Shown here piece by piece: positions 1-6,147 of a stretch of DNA of 64,000 nt (position 1 is the first letter of the stretch; every line of letters starts with the position of its first letter). The stretch is from the NCBI RefSeq assembly GCF_014204795.1, contig NZ_JACHMB010000001.1:10242501-10306500 (forward strand), in the 5' to 3' direction. Origin of the DNA: Nonomuraea jabiensis. Its GTDB lineage: Bacteria > Actinomycetota > Actinomycetes > Streptosporangiales > Streptosporangiaceae. The position numbers were made by a program, and so were the translations under genes. The notes under the pieces were generated by a model. The model had not been told where the DNA came from, made no database searches, and saw only the letters and a program-made list of their open reading frames with translations.

Positions 1-398
1 ACCCAGCCGAGCTTGGGGAGTTTCGCCCGTGCCCAGCGCCGGTTGAGCCGCTCGATGGCGATCTTTGCGCCTTCGGGGAACCGGAACGACGGCCGCGTCC
101 TGGCCTTGGATTTCCAGCGGACCTTCCAGGTCCCGTGCCGGCTGCACGCCTGGTCCAGGTCGATGAGCGTCTGTTGAAGGCAGTGGCCGGGCACCTCTGC
201 CAGCCACGCAAATTCCTGCTTGGCTTCGGCGAGCTGGCGGGCCTGTTCGTGGTAACCGATCCACGCGTCTCGGCGGCGGTAGGTGCGGCGCTGCTCCAGG
301 GCGGTGTTCCACACACTGCGGCAGACGCCGCCGATCCGCTCAGCGAACTCTGCCTGATCGGGAGTGAGGTCCAAGCGGTACTTACGTCCGGTCAGCAT
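1..398 (-). CDS. tnpB: TnpB (RNA-guided nuclease-like protein of IS605), N-terminal part
   Basis: The first 132 codons are present, from the ATG at 398 to the window edge. The start MLTGRKYRLDLTPDQAEFAE, then VCRSVWNTALEQRR and later WKSKARTRPSFRFPEG match the N-terminal wedge region of IS605/IS607 TnpB proteins, the RNA-guided nickases/nucleases ancestral to Cas12. The RuvC acidic residues and zinc ribbon would lie beyond the left edge, so activity cannot be judged. The ATG is 7 bp downstream of the tnpA stop at 405-407. The N-terminal part has no stop codon or frameshift. The 3' end is off-window, so no reRNA/omega-RNA can be assessed. Confidence 0.85.
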   Translation of the reverse strand, partial: MLTGRKYRLDLTPDQAEFAERIGGVCRSVWNTALEQRRTYRRRDAWIGYHEQARQLAEAKQEFAWLAEVPGHCLQQTLIDLDQACSRHGTWKVRWKSKARTRPSFRFPEGAKIAIERLNRRWARAKLPKLGW

Positions 399-404
399 CC
401 GCGA

Positions 405-815
405 TCACCGGTCCTTCCGGTTCTCGACGTACCGCTTGACCACATCCAAAGGTGCCCCGCCCGCCGAGCCGCCCACGGTGGCCACGAAGGAAGAGTTGAT
501 CCACAGCGTCGGAAGTCTCGACGTTAAGCTCGGGAACTCCTGACGCAGAACACGGGAAGAGCGGCCCCTGATGGCCTTGACCAACTTGCGAAATCCCCGA
601 CTGCGGGCCCACCTCGACCAGCAGGTGAACGTGGCCGGGCATGACCTCCATCTCCGCCGGACATTCCCCCTTCTCCTCAATCACCTCGCGGATCAGCTCG
701 TTCAGTCGCGTCTCGATCCGTCCGTCCAGCACCCGCCTGCCGTACTTGGGCACCGCATCACGTGAAAGGCGCACCGGAAGGCAACGTTGCTCTTCGTGCG
801 TAGCTATTGACGCAA
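405..815 (-). pseudogene. tnpA: tnpA, Y1 tyrosine transposase of IS200/IS605, frameshifted
   Basis: Three reading frames are needed to recover one Y1 transposase. The N-terminal piece reads TKSNVAFRCAFHVMRCP. After a one-base shift at the KYGRR motif comes RVLDGRIETRLNELIREVIE and the catalytic HUH motif PGHVHLLVEV. After a second shift comes GFRKLVKAIRGRSSRVLRQE, then an LWINSSFVATVGG segment and the tail YVENRKDR ending at 405. Family members are intact at about 130-150 aa. Both breaks interrupt the catalytic domain, so the gene is dead. No clean start is visible because a TAG lies just upstream in the first frame. Confidence 0.8.
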
Positions 816-884
816 GGTCACAGCCGCACGGATCAATATACGGAGTTGATCTCTCTATCGCTCAAAGATTCGACAGAAGGGTTT

Positions 885-908
885 ACCCCCATGGCTGAAG
901 CCAGGGGT
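885..908 (-). repeat. subterminal imperfect hairpin of the IS605 left end
   Basis: ACCCC-CA-TGGCT pairs with AGCCAGGGGT around a 2-nt loop, with a 2-nt bulge on one arm. It lies about 70 bp upstream of the tnpA relic, where IS200/IS605 elements carry the foldback bound by TnpA. The role is inferred from position and shape. Confidence 0.5.
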
Positions 909-1070
909 CCGCGCCCTACACCTCCGATCGTTTCCTTCTGTGACGGTCGTCCTCAAAGGTCGGGTTGGAAGATCTCCAGCGGGAGCCGGCCGGGGCGCTC
1001 TGCCATGGTGTGGCGGGCGGTGGGCTCGCGGTGGACGCCGGTGACCGAGACGCCCATGGCGCGGATGAGG

Positions 1071-2210
1071 TCACGATGTGGGCCCGTTTCTGGTCGGGAG
1101 CGGGTCGCGGGCCAGGACGAGTTTGGTGGTGCGGGCGGCGTAGGCCGTGGGGGCGTCGTCCCAGTCGGCGAGCAGGGTGGTGACGCGTTCGGCGGGGAAG
1201 CCGGTGCGGTGGACGAACTCCAGGAGGTCGGGGAGCGTGGCGCGGGCGTGGGAGACGCCGACCCGGAGGGTGGCGTCGGTGGCGTACATGCGCATCAGGG
1301 GGACGCGGGTGCCGGTCGCCAGGTAGTAACCCACCGCGGTGCACACGCCGCCGGGAGCCGTCGCGGCGAGCGCCCGGCGCAGGCCCCGGGCTTGGGACGT
1401 GGCCTCCACGACGATGTCGTAGGCGCCACGGACGGGGCCGGCCAGTGGCCGGGCCTCGGCGCCGAAGGATTCGGCGATCTGGCGCCGTCCGGGGGCGTCG
1501 TCGAGGTAGTGGACGGTCGCGGCACCGTGGGCGACGGCGAGCCCGGCGGCGTACAGGCCGATGCTCTTGGCGCCGCCGCCGAGGACGAGCACCTTCGCGC
1601 CTTCGCGGCCGGCGAGCGGCGGGACGACCGTCCGCCAGGCGTCGGCGAGGTTGTCGCTCGCCGCGGCGACGCGGAGCGGCGGAACGCCGTCCGGGACGGG
1701 GACGAGCATGTGGTCAGCGTGGGGGACGCGGATCCGGTCGGTGACCATGCCGCCCCACGGGCCGCTGGCGGGGCCGAAGCCGTAGGCGGCGAGGGGGCCG
1801 CGGGTGGTGGTGGCGCATTTGGAGGTGAGCCCGGCCAGGCAGCGGGGGCAGGTGCCGCAGGAGACCGCCCAGGGGACGACGACGGTCTGGCCGATCCTGA
1901 CCCTTCGCACGCCGGACCCGACCGCGACGACCTCGGCGACGCACTCGTGGCCGATCGGGAAGGGCCCCTGAAAAGGGACCTTCCCGCAGATGGTGGCCAC
2001 GATCGGGTCCACCAGGCCGAGCGCCATCCCCGCCTGCAGCGCTCGTGAGACCGGCCGGTGGATCGGGAGGGTGTCGCCGTCGCAGCGGCCCGCCAGGAAC
2101 GGACGGACGACGGCGTCGCCCGGCTCGGCCGGCCGCGGTGCGGCACGTTCGCGCCAGGCGAGGCGGCCGCTGCGCAGGAAGACGAGTTCGCGCACGGTGT
2201 CGGGGGTCAT
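1071..2210 (-). CDS. zinc-dependent MDR alcohol dehydrogenase
   Basis: This is a medium-chain dehydrogenase/reductase of about 379 aa. The catalytic zinc region shows FPIGHECVAEVVAVG. The structural zinc lobe is SCGTCPRCLAG...SKC, with the four-cysteine spacing of the family. The Rossmann motif is VLVLGGGAKSIGLYAAG. The ATG at 2210 is chosen; a GTG at 2240 would add ten residues without better ribosome-binding support. The gene starts 32 bp after a truncated tautomerase gene and is probably co-transcribed with it from the promoter that carries the two TetR-type palindromes at 2513-2567. The substrate is unknown. The family oxidises alcohols or reduces aldehydes with NAD(P)H. Confidence 0.85.
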   Translation of the reverse strand: MTPDTVRELVFLRSGRLAWRERAAPRPAEPGDAVVRPFLAGRCDGDTLPIHRPVSRALQAGMALGLVDPIVATICGKVPFQGPFPIGHECVAEVVAVGSGVRRVRIGQTVVVPWAVSCGTCPRCLAGLTSKCATTTRGPLAAYGFGPASGPWGGMVTDRIRVPHADHMLVPVPDGVPPLRVAAASDNLADAWRTVVPPLAGREGAKVLVLGGGAKSIGLYAAGLAVAHGAATVHYLDDAPGRRQIAESFGAEARPLAGPVRGAYDIVVEATSQARGLRRALAATAPGGVCTAVGYYLATGTRVPLMRMYATDATLRVGVSHARATLPDLLEFVHRTGFPAERVTTLLADWDDAPTAYAARTTKLVLARDPLPTRNGPTS

Positions 2211-2241
2211 CGCGGCGCTCGCGTACCGGCCATCGCGCACG

Positions 2242-2490
2242 TCATCGCACCCGTAGGGACGGCGGCCTCAGCACCGGCGGCGTCGCCTTCTCGGTCAGCT
2301 GGCTCCACGCCTGGGAGCGGTAGAACGCCGTGTCCGGCGCGCCCCGCCAGCGCGGCAGCGCCCGGGCGAGCTCCCGCTGGACCTCCGCCCAGCCCTGGCC
2401 GGGCAGTGCCCGGGCGAGCTCCCGCTGGGCCTCCGCCCGTCCCTCGCCGGGCAGCGCCCCGGAGGGAGCGGTGAGCTGGATCGTCGGCAT
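2242..2490 (-). pseudogene. truncated tautomerase-family protein with internal 16-aa duplication
   Basis: The protein is 82 aa and begins MPTIQLTAPSGAL, with Pro-2 of the 4-oxalocrotonate tautomerase superfamily exposed after Met removal. Related actinobacterial proteins are about 130 aa, with two such beta-alpha-beta units. Here the sequence stops soon after the conserved RWRGAPDTAFYRSQAW segment, so the second unit is missing. A 48-bp tandem duplication repeats GEGRAEAQRELARALP as GQGWAEVQRELARALP. The ribosome-binding site AGGAGGTG is excellent and the start is intact, so a short product may still be made, but I read it as a decayed gene. It leads the alcohol dehydrogenase operon opposite the TetR gene. 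Confidence 0.6.
2354..2449. repeat. 48-bp tandem duplication (2 copies)
   Basis: Units are 2354-2401 and 2402-2449 and differ at a handful of positions. Both lie in frame inside the tautomerase gene, and each encodes 16 residues. Confidence 0.85.
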
Positions 2491-2512
2491 GAGACACCTC
2501 CTGGGAGGACGA

Positions 2513-2567
2513 GTTATGACGATCGTTATAACCGCTGCTCACGGTAGGCTATAACGCACGTCATAAT
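2513..2567. promoter_or_regulatory. two palindromic operators between divergent TetR and tautomerase/ADH genes
   Basis: The first site, TATGACGATCGTTATA at 2515-2530, extends to an imperfect 20-bp palindrome at 2513-2532. The second, TATAACGCACGTCATA, is at 2550-2565. Both fit TATRACG-NN-CGTYATA, and their centres are 35 bp apart. They fill the short gap between the two start codons, so they probably overlap both promoters. Binding by the adjacent TetR protein is inferred from position. Confidence 0.7.
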
Positions 2568-2583
2568 CAACCTGGGGTAAGAC

Positions 2584-3168
2584 ATGGCACAGCGGGAACC
2601 GGGGTCACGGGAGCGGATCATCTTCGGCGCGGCCGACCTGATCCGGCGGCGCGGCCTGGCCGGGAGCACGGTCCGGGATCTGGCCGCGCACTCCGGCGCG
2701 CCCCTCGGCTCCACCTACCACTACTTCCCGCGCGGCAAGCAGCAACTGGCCGCCGAGGCGGTCCACTTCGCCGGTGACCTGGTCACGCGGGTCCTGGAGC
2801 GAGAGCTTCAGGCGGGCCCGGCGGCCGGGCTGCGCGCGTTCCTGACCTTGTGGCGGCAGACCGTCCTCGACAGCGACTTCCGCGCCGGCTGCCCCGTCCT
2901 GGCCGTCGCGGTCGAAGAACCTCCCGCCGACGGCCCTCCCGAGGCGATCGACGCGGCCGCCGAGGTGTTCGGCACGTGGGAACGGCTGCTCGCCGCCTCG
3001 CTGCGCGACCACGGCGCCGACCAGGCCCAGGCCGCGCAGCTGGCGACCCTGATCGTGGCGGCGACGGAGGGCACGGTGGCGATGTGCCGCGCCCAACGCG
3101 ACATCCGCCCCCTCGACGACGTCACCGCCCAGCTCGAAGCACTGGTCCGGCACGCGACCGGCGGCTAG
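2584..3168 (+). CDS. TetR/AcrR-family transcriptional regulator
   Basis: The protein has 194 aa. The N-terminal helix-turn-helix spans about residues 9-55: RERIIFGAADLIRRRGLAGS, then TVRDLAAHSGAPLGSTYHYF and GKQQLAAEAV, typical of TetR repressors of the LmrA/YxaF type. The C-terminal ligand domain includes DSDFRAGCPVLAVAVEE, a motif common in that subgroup. It is divergent from the truncated tautomerase and alcohol dehydrogenase, with two shared palindromes between them. It therefore probably represses both itself and that operon in response to a small electrophile or phenolic. The ATG follows GGGGTAAGAC, a weak but usable ribosome-binding site. Confidence 0.85.
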   Translation: MAQREPGSRERIIFGAADLIRRRGLAGSTVRDLAAHSGAPLGSTYHYFPRGKQQLAAEAVHFAGDLVTRVLERELQAGPAAGLRAFLTLWRQTVLDSDFRAGCPVLAVAVEEPPADGPPEAIDAAAEVFGTWERLLAASLRDHGADQAQAAQLATLIVAATEGTVAMCRAQRDIRPLDDVTAQLEALVRHATGG

Positions 3169-3810
3169 GGATGCTCGACCCCGACGCTTTCAGCCTCGGC
3201 GAGAGCTGGAAGACGGTCGCCGACGTGCTGCTGGGCCCGGGGCAACGGCAACGCCCACGAGCGGCGACGGACTCGTGAGCGTCACGAAACGGCGGCGCGC
3301 CAGGCCGCCGCCCACCGGAAGGGAGGACGGCGGGCCCGGGGCGCGTGGGGCCCTCGACAGCGGGGACGGTCAGTCCGGCTGCCGGGGGGCGCGGGCCGCT
3401 GGGTCAGGACGCTCATCCGGCCGCCTTCGATTGAGCCGGCCGCCGTCGAAGCCCTGCTGGTGAGAGTGATGCCGGATCCGATGGGGTTCGTCAGGCGTGT
3501 GCTCGGTGAGCTCGCCGAACGGCTTGCCGCCGCCCCGCCCGGTGAGGACTCCAAGGTCGTACAGGGGTACGGGCCGGCCGCACACCAGGCGCTCATCGAC
3601 CGCAGCGTGCTGCTCGCCGCGGCCCTCTGCGGGCGGCCTGCCGCCGATGTCATGGACCGCGATCCGCCTGACCACCGACACACTGCTCCGCCCCCGGGGT
3701 GACAGCTGATCATCCATGCGACGGACGACGTCCTGTATCCCGCCTCTCTAACGTGTTCCACGCGACGGGGTGCATTCGGCTCCCCGCATGGACAAAGGGT
3801 GGGAAAGAAC
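3169..3810. other. 642-bp stretch without a convincing gene; weak relics
   Basis: Short open stretches on the plus strand have actinobacterial codon use but no full domain. One (3171-3278) reads MLDPDAFSLGESWKTVADVL then loses frame. The other is listed at 3469-3702. No strong promoter, hairpin or repeat was recognised, although the promoter of the RiPP precursor must lie in the last 100 bp. Confidence 0.4.
3469..3702 (+). CDS. hypothetical protein or gene relic
   Basis: The 77-codon frame from the ATG at 3469 reads MPDPMGFVRRVLGELAERLA and later YGPAAHQALIDRSVLLAAAL. It looks like a helical protein with normal high-GC codon use. The same frame extends coherently upstream without a start (RTLIRPPSIEPAAVEALL), which suggests the middle of an older, longer gene that has lost its 5' end. 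The family was not recognised and no ribosome-binding site is evident. A real short gene cannot be excluded. Confidence 0.25.
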   Translation: MPDPMGFVRRVLGELAERLAAAPPGEDSKVVQGYGPAAHQALIDRSVLLAAALCGRPAADVMDRDPPDHRHTAPPPG

Positions 3811-3960
3811 ATGGGTAAGACGCGTACCAGCCTCGACGACATCGCGGCCCTGGGCGCTGAGCTCGACGAAGGCCAGTTGCTCCAGGTGAGCGGCGGTGCC
3901 AAGAGCCAGGTCATCGAGATCCACAACGGCCACACGCACACCTCCGGCGACAGCAACTAG
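3811..3960 (+). CDS. RiPP precursor peptide with double-glycine leader (predicted graspetide substrate)
   Basis: The peptide has 49 aa. Residues 1-29 form an acidic leader (LDDIAALGAELDEGQLLQVS) ending in GG at 28-29, the cut site used by C39 peptidases. The predicted core is the 20 residues from Ala30: AKSQVIEIHNGHTHTSGDSN. The core is rich in Thr, Ser and His and has only two acidic side chains, Glu36 and Asp47, plus Lys31. An ATP-grasp ligase could therefore form at most two side-chain ester or amide links. The ATG follows GGGAAAGAAC. The next genes are the ATP-grasp ligase, a maturation protein and a peptidase-exporter, which fixes the assignment. The leader lacks the PFFxxFL-type motif of microviridins and so belongs to a different graspetide group. 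Confidence 0.8.
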   Translation: MGKTRTSLDDIAALGAELDEGQLLQVSGGAKSQVIEIHNGHTHTSGDSN

Positions 3961-3967
3961 TCAGCCG

Positions 3968-3995
3968 CGGGGGCGCGGCCCAGGTCGCGCCCCCG
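3968..3995 (+). terminator. hairpin between precursor and ATP-grasp genes (attenuator)
   Basis: A perfect 10-bp stem CGGGGGCGCG / CGCGCCCCCG with an 8-nt loop starts 7 bp after the precursor stop and ends 15 bp before the ligase start. There is no T-tract, as is usual in high-GC actinobacteria. Partial termination or RNA protection here would give more precursor than enzyme message. Confidence 0.65.
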
Positions 3996-4010
3996 ACCGG
4001 AACCACGCTG

Positions 4011-4970
4011 ATGATCCTCGTACTGACCTGCGACGGAGACGAGCACGCTGAACGTGTCGTGGGGGCGCTCGCCGGGGCGGACGTCACCGTCTTCGACCCC
4101 GCGCGGTTCCCCGCCGCCGCGACCTTGGAGATCGGCCATCTGGGAGACGGCTCGACCGTTCGGACCCTCAACCGTGGCGGACGCCATCTCGTCCTCGACG
4201 AGCTGACCGCGATCTGGTACCGCCGCCCGGGGAATCCCGTGGCCCATCCTCTGACCGTCGCCCGCGACCACGTCGAGGAGGAGTGCCGTGTCATGGCCGA
4301 GAGCCTGTGGGACGGCCTGGAATGCCTCAAGGTCCCCGCCTCCAGGCCGGTCATCGACCGCGCGGGGCGCAAGCCGTACCAGCTCGAAGTGGCCAGGCAG
4401 CTCGGCTTCGAACTGCCCGCGACGCTGATCACGAACGATCCCGAGCGCTTTCTCGACTTCTACGACCGGCACGAAGGCCGAGTGATCACCAAGCCCGTGC
4501 ACGGCAATCAGCTGGAGGCGGGCGGTGAGCGGTTCGGGCGGTTCGCGGCGCCCGTGACTCCGGCGGACCTCGGTCATGCCGACGCCCTGCGCCTATGTCC
4601 GATCATCGTCCAGTCGTACGTTCCCAAGCAGGTCGAGGTGCGAGTGACGGTGGTGGGCGGCGAGCTCTTCGCGGCGGAGATCCACTCGCAGGTCAGCAAC
4701 CACACACGATACGACTGGCGGCACTACGACCCGGGCGCCACCCCCGTGCTGGCGCACGACCTGCCCGGCGAGGTCTCCCGGCGCTGCCTGGAGCTGGTCG
4801 AGCGGCTCGGGTTGTCCTACGGCGCCATCGACCTGATCCTCACGCCGGACGGCCGCCACGTCTTCCTGGAGATCAACCCGAACGGCCAGTTCCTGTGGAT
4901 CGAGGACGCGACCGGGCTGCCGATCAGCGCGGCGATCGGCGAACTGCTCAAGAGGGGAGTGAAGCGATGA
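4011..4970 (+). CDS. MvdC/MvdD-type ATP-grasp peptide ligase (graspetide synthetase)
   Basis: The protein has 319 aa, the normal length for graspetide ligases, which phosphorylate Asp/Glu side chains of a precursor and couple them to Thr/Ser hydroxyls or Lys amines. Visible features are the N-terminal TAIWYRRPGN motif (66-75) typical of MvdC/MvdD, the ATP-binding lysine in VITKPVHGN (158-166), SYVPKQVEVRV (202-212), the DWRHYD segment (235-240) containing the D-x-R signature of these synthetases, and the metal-binding FLEINPNGQF (285-294). It starts 50 bp after the precursor gene, beyond a hairpin, and overlaps the next gene by ATGA. It acts in the cytoplasm on the leader-bearing peptide. The class call is firm; the ring pattern is unknown. 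Confidence 0.9.
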   Translation: MILVLTCDGDEHAERVVGALAGADVTVFDPARFPAAATLEIGHLGDGSTVRTLNRGGRHLVLDELTAIWYRRPGNPVAHPLTVARDHVEEECRVMAESLWDGLECLKVPASRPVIDRAGRKPYQLEVARQLGFELPATLITNDPERFLDFYDRHEGRVITKPVHGNQLEAGGERFGRFAAPVTPADLGHADALRLCPIIVQSYVPKQVEVRVTVVGGELFAAEIHSQVSNHTRYDWRHYDPGATPVLAHDLPGEVSRRCLELVERLGLSYGAIDLILTPDGRHVFLEINPNGQFLWIEDATGLPISAAIGELLKRGVKR

Positions 4971-5965
4971 CGTACGGGCCGATGCTCGCCGACGCGGTCG
5001 GCCTGCTCAGCTCGGGCAGGCCCGAGCGTGGCCTGGAGGGGTTCCGTGCGGCGTACCCGCAGGCCCGGACGCGACTGGTCGCTCAGCGCGAGGAGTTCGA
5101 CGGCTCGCTGCACCACGCCCTGCTCATCAAGGACGGCGACGGTGCCACGATCTCGCTGTCCTGGTGTGCCGACCGGGCCCTGCCATGGCCGTTGCGCGGC
5201 GTGCACCGTGCGGGCGAGCACCTGCTGCTTCGGGTCAATGGCATCGAGACACCGGTGGCCAGGGCGATCGCCTGCCTGGACTTCATCTGGGACGAGTCCG
5301 CGCTGGCCGACCGGCTCGTCGCCGACAGCCTCGTACGTGAGGAACTGGAGGAGACGCGGGAACCGCTGAGCGACGCCGCGCTGCAGGAGGCGATGGACGC
5401 CTTCCGCCGCGCCCGCGGTCTGCTGACCGGGGAGGCGACCCGGGCCTGGATGGAGCGCAACCGTATCTCCCACCAGGAGCTGGAGGAGCTGGTCGCCCTT
5501 GAGGCAGCCGTCGCCGCGCTCCGCTCGCGGGTTGCCGCGGGACGGGTGGAGGACTGGTTCGCCGAACACGGCGGGGAGCTCGATGTCGCCCGCGTCGCGC
5601 GGGCGGTGTTCGTCACCGAACCGGCCGTGCCCGACGCGGCCGGGTTCCTGCACGTGGTCGAGCGGGCCTTCGCCGACGGCAGCGCCCATCCGGGCGAGGT
5701 GTTCGCCACCCTCCGCCGGGGCGACCTCGATGAGGAGGTGGCGGAGCGGATCTTCGCGGCCCCTCCGGGGACGATCATCGGGCCGTTGCCCGCGGAGGGC
5801 GGGCACCTGCTGGTGAAGGTCTTGGCGGTGGAGCCGGCCGTCCTTGACGAGACCGTACGCGACCTCGTCGAACGCCGGATCTTCAGCGAATGGATCGAGG
5901 AACGCAGGAACTCGGCCAAGATCGAATGGTTCTGGGGAGTCGCGGAACGGACGGCGGGCAGGTGA
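4967..5965 (+). CDS. PpiC-related putative peptide maturation protein
   Basis: The protein has 332 aa and shares an ATGA overlap with the ATP-grasp gene. The C-terminal third resembles parvulin/PpiC foldases: ARAVFVTEPAV, then DLDEEVAERIFAAPPGTIIG and PLPAEGGHLLVKVLAVEP. The middle is a long helical region like the SurA/PrsA chaperone arm. It matches a family described as a PpiC-related putative peptide maturation system protein seen in actinobacterial RiPP clusters. No signal peptide is visible, so it should act in the cytoplasm, perhaps holding or isomerising the precursor for the ligase. No catalytic role has been shown for the family to my knowledge. Confidence 0.75.
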   Translation: MTYGPMLADAVGLLSSGRPERGLEGFRAAYPQARTRLVAQREEFDGSLHHALLIKDGDGATISLSWCADRALPWPLRGVHRAGEHLLLRVNGIETPVARAIACLDFIWDESALADRLVADSLVREELEETREPLSDAALQEAMDAFRRARGLLTGEATRAWMERNRISHQELEELVALEAAVAALRSRVAAGRVEDWFAEHGGELDVARVARAVFVTEPAVPDAAGFLHVVERAFADGSAHPGEVFATLRRGDLDEEVAERIFAAPPGTIIGPLPAEGGHLLVKVLAVEPAVLDETVRDLVERRIFSEWIEERRNSAKIEWFWGVAERTAGR

Positions 5966-6147
5966 AGCCGCTTGCGTACCGGGAAAGGGCGGTTCATCAC
6001 CATCAGGGCGTCCGGCGGCACGCCGAGCGCCCCTACCGCGTCTCCGGGACACTCCTGGCCTGGCTGTGGATCTACGTGGGCCTGCTCGCGCTGGCGCTGG
6101 CGATCGTGGTGCTGCTCGGCGTCCTTCCCGCGCTCGGTGACGCGTGA
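5962..6147 (+). CDS. small single-pass membrane protein in the RiPP cluster
   Basis: The protein has 61 aa and starts with the GTG at 5962, overlapping the previous stop (GTGA). A basic, His-rich N-terminus (YRERAVHHHQGVRRHAERPY) precedes one hydrophobic helix at about residues 31-57 (LLAWLWIYVGLLALALAIVV). Its TGA overlaps the ATG of the exporter gene, so it is translationally coupled on both sides and probably real despite its size. It could be an accessory subunit of the exporter or an immunity peptide. A cut-down HlyD adaptor is possible but the beta-barrel region is absent. Confidence 0.65.
   Translation: MKPLAYRERAVHHHQGVRRHAERPYRVSGTLLAWLWIYVGLLALALAIVVLLGVLPALGDA

Larger units (their letters stand above)
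1..925 (-). mobile_element. IS200/IS605-family element, left part, decayed
   Basis: A tnpA relic is followed after 7 bp by tnpB on the same strand, the usual IS605 order. Upstream of tnpA, at 885-908, lies an imperfect subterminal hairpin of the kind these elements carry at their left end. The tnpB end and the right end lie outside the window. The outer boundary near 925 is estimated from the hairpin, because these elements have no inverted repeats or target duplications to mark the end. TnpA is broken, so the copy is not autonomous. Confidence 0.75.
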
